NCBI RefSeq assembly: GCF_937927635.1
Contig: NZ_CALBRW010000007.1
Location: 1 to 64,000 of the forward strand
Source: an uncultured Microbacterium sp.
GTDB lineage: Bacteria; Actinomycetota; Actinomycetes; Actinomycetales; Microbacteriaceae
Reading direction: 5' to 3'
Length of the DNA stretch: 64,000 nucleotides
The notes under the pieces are model-generated. The model did no database searches and was not told the DNA's origin. It saw only the letters and a program-made list of their open reading frames with translations. The translations under genes were made by a program, and so were the position numbers. Shown here piece by piece: positions 26,732 to 34,317 of this stretch (position 1 is its first letter; each line of letters starts with the position of its first letter).

Positions 26732-27512
26732 GGATCTATTGACTGCTCTGCGGGTGGGATTCCTCGGTGACGGGCACATCAACGGGGTGCTGCGCAGGGC
26801 CGTGGAGGCCTCGCGGTCCTACGAGGTGGTCGGGTCATACGGGCGGGACGATGTCCTGCCGGATCACGCGGATGTCGACGTGATCGTCGAGGCGGCCACG
26901 CAGCAGGCCGTGCGCGAGCGCGTGCCGGGCCTGCTGGAGGCCGGCGTCGACGTCATCCTGCTCTCCGTCGGGGCGCTCGCCGATCCCGGGCTGCGCTCTC
27001 GACTGCTCGAGGGGAACAGGGGGAGGCTGATCGCCTGCACGGGCGCCATCGGCGGGCTGGACCAGGTGCGTGCGCTGCGAGCCGCAGGACCGCTGAGCGA
27101 GGTGTCGATAGAGAGCCGCAAGCTGCCGGCATCCCTCATCCAGTCGTGGATGCCCGACGGGCTGAAGGACGACCTGCGCACCCGCACCACGGAGCTGCTG
27201 CTGGCCGACGGGCCCGCAGGAGACGTCGCGCGGCGGTTCCCGGCATCCGCCAACGTCGCGGCGTCTCTCGCGCTCGCCGCGGATGCCTGGGACTTCGCCA
27301 CCGCGCGTGTGATCGCCGATCCCGACGCGGTGCAGACCCGGCACGAGATCCACGCTGTGGGCGAGCTCGGCGAGGTGCGCGCGGTGGTCGTCAACACGCC
27401 GTCGAGCGAGCGCCCGCGGTCCAGCGCCGTGGTGGCGTGGGCCGCTCTGCGCTCGCTCGACGACTACGCGCGGCTGCGCGGGTTCGACGCGGAGGGTGCC
27501 GCGTTCCTCTGA
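26724..27512 (+). CDS. aspartate dehydrogenase-family protein (NadX-like)
   Basis: A 262-residue Rossmann protein of the L-aspartate dehydrogenase family (AspDH domain, DUF108). Family features are LRVGFLGDGHING at the start, VIVEAATQQAVRE, ACTGAIGGLDQ, SANVAASLALAA and a conserved His in TRHEIHAVG. The family interconverts aspartate and iminoaspartate/oxaloacetate with NAD(P). Here it is not beside nadA/nadB/nadC but overlaps the SQ-associated DeoR gene by 8 nt. Cysteate and sulfopyruvate are the sulfonate analogues of aspartate and oxaloacetate, so a cysteate-forming or cysteate-oxidising role is worth considering; ordinary aspartate dehydrogenase is the default. Confidence 0.8.
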   Translation: MSEDLLTALRVGFLGDGHINGVLRRAVEASRSYEVVGSYGRDDVLPDHADVDVIVEAATQQAVRERVPGLLEAGVDVILLSVGALADPGLRSRLLEGNRGRLIACTGAIGGLDQVRALRAAGPLSEVSIESRKLPASLIQSWMPDGLKDDLRTRTTELLLADGPAGDVARRFPASANVAASLALAADAWDFATARVIADPDAVQTRHEIHAVGELGEVRAVVVNTPSSERPRSSAVVAWAALRSLDDYARLRGFDAEGAAFL

Positions 27513-27558
27513 GCGGGTGCCGTGCTGTGGGCGGCTGTGCTCCCGAGAATCCGTGCGG

Positions 27559-28134
27559 TCAGGCGATTACGCCGAAACCGGCGGTCCAGGAGACCTTCTC
27601 GGAGACAGCGAGCGAGAGCTGCAGGAAGCCGAGGGCCTCGAGCTCGTGGGCGCGGGCGAGGCTGCCGGCATCGATGGCGCCCAGGCCCGCGGCGGTGATC
27701 AGGCCGGCGAGCTGAGTCTTGGCGTCGGTGTCGTCACCGGCGATCAGAACGGTGGTGGTCGTCTGCCCGCCGACCTTGCCGGAGGCGAGTGTGGCGGCGA
27801 AGGTGGTGTTGAAGGCCTTCAGCACCTTGGCGCCCGGGAGCGCTGCGGCGAGCTCGGCGGCCGCACTGCTTCCCACCGGGACGACAAGGCTGTCGAACGT
27901 CTCGAAGTTCACCGGGTTCGTGATGTCCACGACGGTGCGCCCGGTCAGCTGGTCGGCGTAGTCGGCCGCGATCTGCGCGAGCGCGGCGTGCGGGACGGCG
28001 AGGACGACGATGTCTCCCTCGATGGTGGCGGTGGTGTCCTTGGCGATGTGCTGGATGTCGGCGCCGCCGCGGGCGAGAACACCCGCGATCGCCTGCCCCA
28101 TGTTGCCGTTGCCGAAGATCGTGACCGTGGTCAT
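27559..28134 (-). CDS. NADPH-dependent F420 reductase-like oxidoreductase
   Basis: A 191-residue protein of the F420H2:NADP reductase/NAD-binding 2 family. The Rossmann loop TIFGNGNMGQAIAG is at the N-terminus, with VLAVPHAAL, DITNPVNF and KAFNTTFA motifs in family positions. It likely reduces a flavin or quinone-like partner with NADPH; F420 use is not certain. The ATG at 28134 was preferred because GGAG lies 7 nt upstream and the Rossmann strand begins at once. It is divergent from a MarR gene with a strong palindrome between them, so it is probably the repressor's target. Confidence 0.88.
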   Translation of the reverse strand: MTTVTIFGNGNMGQAIAGVLARGGADIQHIAKDTTATIEGDIVVLAVPHAALAQIAADYADQLTGRTVVDITNPVNFETFDSLVVPVGSSAAAELAAALPGAKVLKAFNTTFAATLASGKVGGQTTTTVLIAGDDTDAKTQLAGLITAAGLGAIDAGSLARAHELEALGFLQLSLAVSEKVSWTAGFGVIA

Positions 28135-28168
28135 GTGCTGCTCCTGTCTGTACGGGCCGAATGCCCTC

Positions 28169-28192
28169 AGTGACTTCAATGTTCAAGTCACT
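28169..28192. promoter_or_regulatory. MarR operator between divergent genes
   Basis: Perfect 8-bp arms AGTGACTT and AAGTCACT flank 8 nt (24 bp in total). The palindrome covers the -35 region expected for the marR promoter, whose -10 box TAGCCT is at 28207-28212, and lies 35 bp before the oxidoreductase start. This fits joint repression of both genes. Confidence 0.8.
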
Positions 28193-28218
28193 CGGGATAT
28201 TCCCGCTAGCCTGAGAAC

Positions 28219-28704
28219 ATGTCGACTCATCCTCCCTCCGACGTCGATAAGCGTGCCTACAGGTCGCTCGTCATGCTGTCCCACCTGCTGCAGGCCACGC
28301 TGGACCGGTCGACGCGTGCGGATGCCGGACTGCCGCACGGCCTGTACACCGTGCTGGCGCTGTTGTACGACGCGCCGGAGCACCGCATCCGCCTGAAGCG
28401 CCTGGCTCGGGACCTGCGGTTCTCGCCCAGCCGGCTGAGCCATGCGATCAAGCGCCTCGAGTCGCTGGGGCTGCTGCAGCGGGTCGACAGCGAGGTGCGG
28501 GGGAAGTCGTGGGATGCCGTGCTCACGCCCGCGGGCGTCGCGACGGTGCGTCACGCGGCGCCGCGGCAGATGCGCACCGTGCGGGATCCGCTGCTCGCGG
28601 TGCTGAGCTCCGACGAGGCGGCTCAGCTCGCCGTCATCGCGGAGAAGCTCAACGCGCGGCTGGAGTCGCTGGAGGATTCGGGCGGGGTCAGTACTCGCCC
28701 TTGA
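28219..28704 (+). CDS. MarR-family transcriptional regulator
   Basis: A 161-residue winged-helix regulator. The DNA-reading part RLKRLARDLRFSPSRLSHAIKRLESLGLLQRV at about residues 57-88 is followed by the wing and a C-terminal dimer helix. A TAGCCT -10 box at 28207-28212 lies 6 nt before the ATG, so the mRNA is probably leaderless. It probably represses itself and the divergent F420-reductase-like gene through the palindrome at 28169-28192. Its 3' end overlaps the convergent gene by 17 bp. Confidence 0.92.
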   Translation: MSTHPPSDVDKRAYRSLVMLSHLLQATLDRSTRADAGLPHGLYTVLALLYDAPEHRIRLKRLARDLRFSPSRLSHAIKRLESLGLLQRVDSEVRGKSWDAVLTPAGVATVRHAAPRQMRTVRDPLLAVLSSDEAAQLAVIAEKLNARLESLEDSGGVSTRP

Positions 28705-29146
28705 TCACGAAGTACGAGCCCCGGATGGTGCCCGCCAGCTTGGACTTCTGGCGTGCGAACTTGAAGGCGCCGAGCTCGTCGGGCACCTCCATGCCGTCGG
28801 ACAGCTTGAAGCCGACCGCGTGCTTGCCGCCTTCGGCCAGTTCGTAGAGCACGTTGATCGCCAGGCCCGATTCGTAGAAGACGTACGCCCAGCGGATGCC
28901 GGGAACCGGCGGCTCGGCGACCTCGAGCGCGGGGGAGGCGATGACGATGCCGCGCTCGTCCTTGAGGATCCTCGTGACCCAGGCCAGCGTGTCGGTGCCC
29001 GCTGCGGGCTCGGTGGTGAAGTCGATGTCGTACTTGTTGTGGAAGTACCGCGCCTCATTCGCGCGCAGGCCGGCGAGAGCCTCGGCGACGGGCGAGGACT
29101 CCAGGCCCACGGTGGAGACGGTGGTGAAATCGACGACGTACGACAT
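28688..29146 (-). CDS. conserved hypothetical protein
   Basis: A 152-residue protein starting MSYVVDFTTVSTVG. It is soluble and mixed alpha/beta, with no signal peptide. I do not recognise a named domain. It overlaps the end of the convergent marR gene by 17 bp. The ATG at 29146 was chosen since the -10-like TATAGC (complement of 29156-29161) ends 9 nt upstream; a GTG at 29155 would touch that box. Function is unknown. Confidence 0.65.
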   Translation of the reverse strand: MSYVVDFTTVSTVGLESSPVAEALAGLRANEARYFHNKYDIDFTTEPAAGTDTLAWVTRILKDERGIVIASPALEVAEPPVPGIRWAYVFYESGLAINVLYELAEGGKHAVGFKLSDGMEVPDELGAFKFARQKSKLAGTIRGSYFVIKGEY

Positions 29147-29180
29147 GGGGATCACGCTATACCGGCGAGGCGCGCCGAAC

Positions 29181-29649
29181 TAGGATCGGAGCGTCGGCCC
29201 TGCTGGCGGCATCCGAGATCGCCTATCGCGTGCTGACGCTGGCCGGAGCCGCCTACATGGTCTGGCAGGGCGGGTCGCTGATCTGGAAGTCGTTCCGCCG
29301 GGGAGCGGATGCCGGTGGCCACGGGCTGCCTGTCTCCCGGGCATCCGATTCCCTCGGCCGAGCATGGCTCACCGGCTTCGGGACCAACCTGCTCAACCCG
29401 AAGGTGGGCGTGTTCTACCTGGCCACGATCCCGCAGTTCATCCCGCACGGCACCTCGCCGGCGCTGATGGGCGTGGCGCTCGCCGCGGTGCACGCGCTGC
29501 TGTCGATCGTCTGGTTCACCCTGATCATCGTCGCCACCGCAGCCGTGTCGCGATGGTTGCGCACCCCGCGCGCGGTGCGCGTGATCGATCGGATCACCGG
29601 CGTGGTGCTGATCGGCTTCGGCGTGAAGCTGGCCGCGTTCCCGCGCTGA
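29181..29649 (+). pseudogene. LysE/RhtB-family exporter, 5'-truncated
   Basis: The frame from 29194 reads SALLAASEIAYRVLTLAGAAYMVWQG and continues to the normal family C-terminus (GFGTNLLNPKVGVFYLATIPQF, then IDRITGVVLIGFGVKLA). LysE-type exporters have about 200-210 residues and begin with a conserved PGP-containing first helix. Here roughly the first 60 residues are absent, and no start codon precedes the similarity in frame. A TAGGAT hexamer (29181-29186) sits just before the similarity begins, as if a deletion joined a promoter to the middle of the gene. A GTG at 29230 could still give a 139-residue fragment. I call it a broken gene. Confidence 0.75.
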
Positions 29650-29675
29650 CCAGCCGAAGGCGCCGTTCGGATGGG

Positions 29676-30146
29676 TCAGCCGACCGGGTGGACGAGTTCG
29701 AACCGCTCGCAGAGCACCGGCATGTCCGGCGCCCATCCGCGGGGGCTCTCGGAGTGGTTGCGCCAGAACCTCTCGTGGATCTCGCGCCAGGCGTCCAGCG
29801 ATCGATCGCCCTCGCCCTCGGCGTGCGCGTGCTCGGCGTCGACCTCGTCGAACGGCATGGTGCGCAGCGAGGTGGTGCGGATCACCGCGCGCGGCGAACC
29901 GGCGCCGTCGAGGATGATGCTCAGATCGCCGACCTGCGGCAGCGCCTCGCCGGACGCTTCGTAGTCCCACATGGAGGATGCCGTACCCGTCTTGGTGCCC
30001 GACAGGACGAGATCGAGCAGCCCATCGGCGTGCTCGGGGGTCGCGCCGAACGCCCACGCCTCGGGCACGGCGTCAGGCAGCGATGGCATCCGGCTGCGCA
30101 ACTCGGACCAGAACGCGACGAGCGTCTCTTGCGTTGCGGTGATCAT
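29676..30146 (-). CDS. ASCH-domain protein
   Basis: A 156-residue protein of the ASCH fold, related to PUA RNA-binding domains. Typical segments are WAFG, LVLSGTKTGTAS, EALPQVGDLSIILDGAG and AVIRTTSL. ASCH proteins are thought to bind RNA or modified nucleosides, and a few hydrolyse acetylated cytidine. The start codon is notable: its ATG shares its first base with the encoded CCA of the tRNA-Gly gene directly upstream, so there is no 5' leader between tRNA and coding sequence. The two are surely co-transcribed. Confidence 0.88.
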   Translation of the reverse strand: MITATQETLVAFWSELRSRMPSLPDAVPEAWAFGATPEHADGLLDLVLSGTKTGTASSMWDYEASGEALPQVGDLSIILDGAGSPRAVIRTTSLRTMPFDEVDAEHAHAEGEGDRSLDAWREIHERFWRNHSESPRGWAPDMPVLCERFELVHPVG

Positions 30147-30219
30147 GGAGGGGCTGACGGGAATCGAACCCGCGCTGTCTGCTTGGGAAGCAGAAGTTCT
30201 GCCATTGAACTACAGCCCC
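30146..30219 (-). tRNA. glyT: tRNA-Gly (anticodon CCC)
   Basis: On the minus strand the sequence folds as a cloverleaf. The acceptor stem is GGGGCTG/CAGCCCC with discriminator T and encoded CCA. The anticodon stem TCTGC/GCAGA encloses loop TTCCCAA (anticodon CCC). The T arm is GCGGG-TTCGATT-CCCGT, so one pair is non-standard. It decodes GGG. The CCA end runs into the ATG of the ASCH gene. A TATGCT hexamer (complement of 30243-30248) is a possible -10 box. Confidence 0.95.
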
Positions 30220-30269
30220 GCTGCGCCTGAAGGCGCCTGGCAAGCATAACAAAGGTCGGGGGCTTGCCG

Positions 30270-30300
30270 TTTCGTCTCGCTTCGCTCGCTCAACGACCGG
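30270..30300. repeat. possible dispersed intergenic repeat
   Basis: The segment TTTCGTCTCGCTTCGCTCGC and the following CTCAACGACCGG lie in the gap between tRNA-Gly and the ABC transporter. It has no coding logic and contains short TCGCT direct repeats. From memory, similar segments recur between genes in Microbacterium genomes; only this copy is visible here. Confidence 0.3.
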
Positions 30301-30409
30301 TGAGAACCCGGTACCAGGCCGAGCATGGCACCAAAGTGCCACCGGGCCCGCGCAGGTTCATCCTGCGGGCGGACGCGCCGGCGGCATCCGGCGAAATAGC
30401 GTCGTAGGC

Positions 30410-31354
30410 ATGATCACAGCAGAGGGCCTCGGCAAGAGGTACGGAGACAAGGTCGCCGTGGACGGGATCTCGTTCACGGTGCGCCCCGGGAGCGTTACGG
30501 GGTTCCTCGGACCCAACGGCGCCGGCAAGTCCACCACGATGCGCATGATCGTCGGCCTGGACCGTCCGACGACCGGCGGCGTCACCATCAACGGCAAGGA
30601 CTACTGGCAGCTGACCTCGCCGCTCACCGAGGTCGGCGCGCTCCTGGACGCGAAGGCGGTGCACACCGGACGAAGCGCACGCAACCATCTGCGTGCCATG
30701 GCTGCCACGCACGGCATCCCGAACTCCCGCGTCGACGAGGTGATCGACATCACCGGCATCGGCTCCGTCGCCCGCAAGCGCGCCGGCGGCTTCTCGCTCG
30801 GCATGGGCCAGCGCCTCGGCATCGCGGCCGCCCTGCTCGGCGACCCGCACACGCTCATCCTCGATGAGCCCGTCAACGGCCTCGACCCCGAGGGCGTGCG
30901 CTGGGTGCGCGAGTTCGTCCGCCACGCGGCATCCGAGGGCCGCACCGTCCTGCTCAGCAGCCACCTGATGAGCGAGATGTCGCAGACCGCCGACCACGTG
31001 ATCGTGCTGGGGCGCGGCCGCATCCTCGCCGACGCGCCGCTCAGCGACCTGGTGCGGCAGTGGACCACCGCCCGCGTGCACGTGCGCAGCCCGCGCGCCG
31101 CGGAACTGGCGGATGCCGTCGCCGGCCGCGACGTGGAGGTCGTCACCACCGATCAGTTCACGCTCGACGTGACCGGGCTGCCCGCATCCCGCATCGGCGA
31201 CATCGCCGCCGAACGCGGCATCGCCGTGCACGAGCTCACCCCCACCAGCGGATCGCTGGAGGATGCCTACCTGGCCCTCACCGGCGATTCCGTCGAATAC
31301 CGCACCCGCGCCGTCCCGCAGACGGATGCCGCGCTGGAAGGAGCACTCGCATGA
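30410..31354 (+). CDS. ABC transporter ATP-binding protein
   Basis: A 314-residue ATPase of the CcmA/DrrA type. It shows Walker A (GPNGAGKST), the signature FSLGMGQRLGIAAAL (SLGMGQ in place of LSGGQ), Walker B (HTLILDEPVNGLD) and a switch His in LLSSHLMSEM. The C-terminal 90 residues are an accessory domain common in drug or lantibiotic-type exporters. It overlaps the permease gene by ATGA. A TAGCGT -10 box at 30397-30402 lies 7 nt before the ATG, so it is probably leaderless. The operon continues close to a two-component system, suggesting response to envelope stress or antibiotics. Confidence 0.92.
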   Translation: MITAEGLGKRYGDKVAVDGISFTVRPGSVTGFLGPNGAGKSTTMRMIVGLDRPTTGGVTINGKDYWQLTSPLTEVGALLDAKAVHTGRSARNHLRAMAATHGIPNSRVDEVIDITGIGSVARKRAGGFSLGMGQRLGIAAALLGDPHTLILDEPVNGLDPEGVRWVREFVRHAASEGRTVLLSSHLMSEMSQTADHVIVLGRGRILADAPLSDLVRQWTTARVHVRSPRAAELADAVAGRDVEVVTTDQFTLDVTGLPASRIGDIAAERGIAVHELTPTSGSLEDAYLALTGDSVEYRTRAVPQTDAALEGALA

Positions 31355-32160
31355 CCGCCATCCAGGCGCGAGCCACCCACGTCCCCTCACCCGCCCGCAA
31401 CCTGACCTTCGTGCGCCAGCTGCGCAGCGAGTGGATCAAGCTCACCACCGTGCGCGGCACCTGGTGGTCGGTCGGGATCGTCGCGGTCATCACGGTGGCG
31501 ATCGCGTTCGCCGTGACCTCGGCGATGTCCGGTCCGGTCGACAACATCATGATGGCCGTGCTCATGCCCGTTCAGCTGACCATGCTGATCGCCGGCATCC
31601 TCGGGGTGATCTCGGTGACCGGCGAGTACTCCACAGGCATGGTGCGCTCCACGTTCACCGCCGACCCGGTGCGCGGCTCGGTGCTGGCGGCCAAGGCCGT
31701 GGTGATGGCCGCGTTCATGTTCGTCGTCTCGCTGGTCGTCTTCACCGTCGCCGCGATCGGGATCAGCCCCATCGCCGCCGCGAAGGACATCGCCGTGGAC
31801 TGGGCCGATCCGGCGAAGACGATCCTGCCGATCCTGGCAGCCTCGGCTGTCATGGCGCTGTTCGCGCTGCTGGGCGTGGGCATCGGATTCCTGGTGCGCT
31901 CCGGCGCCGGGGCCATCGCGGTGACCGTCGGCATCATGTTCGTGCTGCCGATCATCCTGCAGCTGCTGGGCATGTGGCTGCACGACCTGCCCTGGGTGCT
32001 CTCGATGGTGGACTACCTGCCCACCTCCGCCGCACCCGACGTGATCCTGCCCTCCGACGGCGGCGCCCTCAACGGCCCGGCATCCTGGGGCGTGCTGGCC
32101 GCCTGGCCGGCCGTGGCACTGCTCGGCTCGTGGGCCGTGCTGCGCGCGCGGGATGTGTGA
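31351..32160 (+). CDS. ABC-2 type permease
   Basis: A 269-residue membrane protein with six hydrophobic segments of the ABC-2 type: cytoplasmic start, RSEWIKLTTVRGTWWSVG before helix 1, then GVISVTGEYSTGMVRSTFTADP, typical of Actinobacteria. It forms the transmembrane part of the exporter with the ATPase encoded just before it. Start chosen at the ATGA overlap. Substrate unknown. Confidence 0.9.
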   Translation: MTAIQARATHVPSPARNLTFVRQLRSEWIKLTTVRGTWWSVGIVAVITVAIAFAVTSAMSGPVDNIMMAVLMPVQLTMLIAGILGVISVTGEYSTGMVRSTFTADPVRGSVLAAKAVVMAAFMFVVSLVVFTVAAIGISPIAAAKDIAVDWADPAKTILPILAASAVMALFALLGVGIGFLVRSGAGAIAVTVGIMFVLPIILQLLGMWLHDLPWVLSMVDYLPTSAAPDVILPSDGGALNGPASWGVLAAWPAVALLGSWAVLRARDV

Positions 32161-32206
32161 CCCGGGCAAGCGACGGGCTCAGGGACCCATAAGTAGGCTC
32201 GACAGC

Positions 32207-33598
32207 ATGACGACCAGCCGCAGCTCCGCCGTCCTCCGGGACGAGGAGCTGCGGCTGCCGCGTCCGCCCGGTGTGATCCGGCGGTTCTGGGCACGGCATC
32301 CGCTGTTCGCGGACATCCTCATCGCGTTCTTCTGCCTGCTCGTCTCGGTCGGCACCAGCACGATCCCCGAGCCGGGCGCGCCGAAGCCCTCGTTCGGGGC
32401 GATGACGGTGATGCTGCTGATCGTGCTCGGCGGCTGCGTGCTGATGGTCTGGCGGCGTCGGTGGCCGGTGCTCGTGCTCGCCGCCGGCATCCTCGCCGAT
32501 GTCACCGTGATGCTGTTCATGCGGTCCTCAGGACTGCCGATCCTCAGCCTGGCCATATATGCGCTGGCCGTGTACCGCTCGATGCGTGCGAGCTGGATCG
32601 GGCTCGGCGCCGGAGTCCTGATCCCCGGCAGCCTGGCGTTCGCCTGGTTCGGCGCCGGCGGGATCACTCTCGGCACCGCGATGAACATCCTGTTGGCCAT
32701 CGCGATCCCCGGTCTGATCGCCGCCCTCATCGGCATCAACGTCGGCAACCGCAAGCGCTATGTCGAGGCCATCATCGACCGCTCCCGCCAGCTGCTGGTG
32801 GAGCGCGATCAGCAGGCGCAGCTGGCCGCCGCCGCCGAGCGCGACCGCATCGCCCGCGAGATGCACGACATCGTCTCGCACTCGCTGACCGTCGTCGTGG
32901 CGCTCTCCGAGGGCGCCGCCGCGACCGACGACCGGGATCGCGCCCGCGACGCGTCGATGGCCGCAGCCGCCACCGCGCGCAACGCGCTGACTGAGATGCG
33001 CTCGATGCTGGGTGTGCTCCGCGACGGCGATGCGGATGCCCCGCTCGCGCCGCTGGAGCCCACCAGCCCTGCGGCCACGGTCCAGACCGCTCAGCGCGCC
33101 GGCTTCCGAGCATCCCTCGCCGTGCGTGGGGAGCCGGATGCTGCGCCCGCGCTGCGGTTCGCCGTCGGCCGCATCGTGCAGGAGGGCGTCACCAACGCAA
33201 TCCGTCACGCGCCCACCACCCACGGCATCGACGTGCGCATCGACTACGACGCGTCGCCGCTGATCATCGAGATCGTCAACGACGGGGCACCGGATGCCGC
33301 CGCGGAGGGTGGCTTCGGGCTGCGCGGCCTCGCCGAGCGGGCCTCGCTGCTGGGCGGGGTGCTGGTGTCGGCCCCGGCCGGGAACGGCAGATGGATGCTG
33401 CGCGCCGAGCTGCCGCACGCTTCGGCGGGCTCAGCGACCCAGGCATCCGAAGTGGCGGCGTCGCCGCCCCCGCTCAGCGCCCCCGCCCCTGCTGGTGGAC
33501 GAAACTCAGCAGGGGCGAAGGCGGCCAGCAGGGGCGGCGATCGGGAGGGCGGCGGCGCAGACATTCTGGCGGGGCGAGCGGAGGAGGGACACACATGA
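32207..33598 (+). CDS. sensor histidine kinase (NarL/DesK-type, HisKA_3)
   Basis: A 463-residue kinase. Five or six transmembrane helices (about residues 30-180) are followed by the dimerisation/phosphoacceptor segment ERDRIAREMHDIVSHSLTVVV with its histidine at about 222, and by an HATPase domain (EGVTNAIRHAP, then GGFGLRGLAERASLLGG). After the HATPase a tail of about 60 residues rich in Ala, Pro and Gly has no family counterpart; it coincides with the inverted-repeat element at 33485-33534. The start lies 7 nt after a TAGGCT -10 box (32194-32199), so it is leaderless. It overlaps the response regulator gene by ATGA. Confidence 0.92.
   Translation: MTTSRSSAVLRDEELRLPRPPGVIRRFWARHPLFADILIAFFCLLVSVGTSTIPEPGAPKPSFGAMTVMLLIVLGGCVLMVWRRRWPVLVLAAGILADVTVMLFMRSSGLPILSLAIYALAVYRSMRASWIGLGAGVLIPGSLAFAWFGAGGITLGTAMNILLAIAIPGLIAALIGINVGNRKRYVEAIIDRSRQLLVERDQQAQLAAAAERDRIAREMHDIVSHSLTVVVALSEGAAATDDRDRARDASMAAAATARNALTEMRSMLGVLRDGDADAPLAPLEPTSPAATVQTAQRAGFRASLAVRGEPDAAPALRFAVGRIVQEGVTNAIRHAPTTHGIDVRIDYDASPLIIEIVNDGAPDAAAEGGFGLRGLAERASLLGGVLVSAPAGNGRWMLRAELPHASAGSATQASEVAASPPPLSAPAPAGGRNSAGAKAASRGGDREGGGADILAGRAEEGHT
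33485..33534. repeat. REP-like inverted repeat inside the kinase 3' end
   Basis: CCCCTGCT (33486-33493) pairs with AGCAGGGG at 33508-33515, and the AGCAGGGG(CG) arm is repeated at 33527-33534. The element lies in the non-conserved C-terminal tail of the histidine kinase, which suggests a small palindromic element was absorbed by the coding sequence. Confidence 0.5.
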
Positions 33599-34257
33599 CA
33601 GACCCCATCCGCGTGCTGCTGGTCGATGACCAGCAGCTGATCCGCATCGGCTTCCGACTGGTGCTCGACGCCGAGGACGACATCGAGGTGGTCGGCGAGG
33701 CCGGTGATGGGGCGGATGCCATCGCCCAGGTCGCCACGCAGCATCCCGACGTCGTCCTCATGGACGTGCGGATGCCCGGTATGGACGGCATCGCCGCCAC
33801 CGCGCAGATCGTACGTCGGCATCCGGATGTGCGCGTGCTCGTGCTGACCACCTTCGACCTGGACGAGTACGCGTTCGGCGCCATCCGCGCGGGTGCCAGC
33901 GGCTTTCTGCTGAAGGACGCCCAGCGCGCCGAGCTCATCTCCGCCGTGCGGGCCGTGCATCGCGGCGACGGTGCGCTCGCACCCCGTGCCACCAGGGCGC
34001 TGTTGGATCATCTGGCACCGCACCTCGACGAGCCGAGGCCCGCGGCGCGGGCATCCGATCCGCTGGCAGAGCTGACCGATCGCGAACGCGATGTGTTCGG
34101 CGCCATTGCGCAGGGGCTCAGCAACACCGAGATCGCCCAGCAGCTGTTCCTCAGCGAGTCGACCGTGAAGACGCACGTCGGCCGGGTGCTGCAGAAGCTC
34201 GGCGCCCGCGATCGCGTGCACGTCGTGATCCTCGCGTACGAGTGGGGGCTGGCCTGA
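33595..34257 (+). CDS. LuxR/NarL-family response regulator
   Basis: A 220-residue response regulator. The receiver domain (about 1-120) has the acidic pair in VLLVDDQQL, the phospho-Asp in DVVLMDVRMPG and the Lys in GFLLKDAQ. The C-terminal LuxR-type HTH is LTDRERDVFGAIAQGLSNTEIAQQLFLSESTVKTHV. Its partner kinase gene overlaps by ATGA. The ABC exporter just upstream is a likely target, by position. Confidence 0.94.
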   Translation: MTDPIRVLLVDDQQLIRIGFRLVLDAEDDIEVVGEAGDGADAIAQVATQHPDVVLMDVRMPGMDGIAATAQIVRRHPDVRVLVLTTFDLDEYAFGAIRAGASGFLLKDAQRAELISAVRAVHRGDGALAPRATRALLDHLAPHLDEPRPAARASDPLAELTDRERDVFGAIAQGLSNTEIAQQLFLSESTVKTHVGRVLQKLGARDRVHVVILAYEWGLA

Positions 34258-34317
34258 CCATCGGCCGCAGTGGGACACACCCCCGCGCTCCGGCATCCGC
34301 ACCGTTACGCTGAAGAC

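Noticed and set aside
28688..29146. Phage-derived gene
   Set aside because: The protein is of unknown family, but no phage, integrase or attachment features surround it, and base composition is normal.
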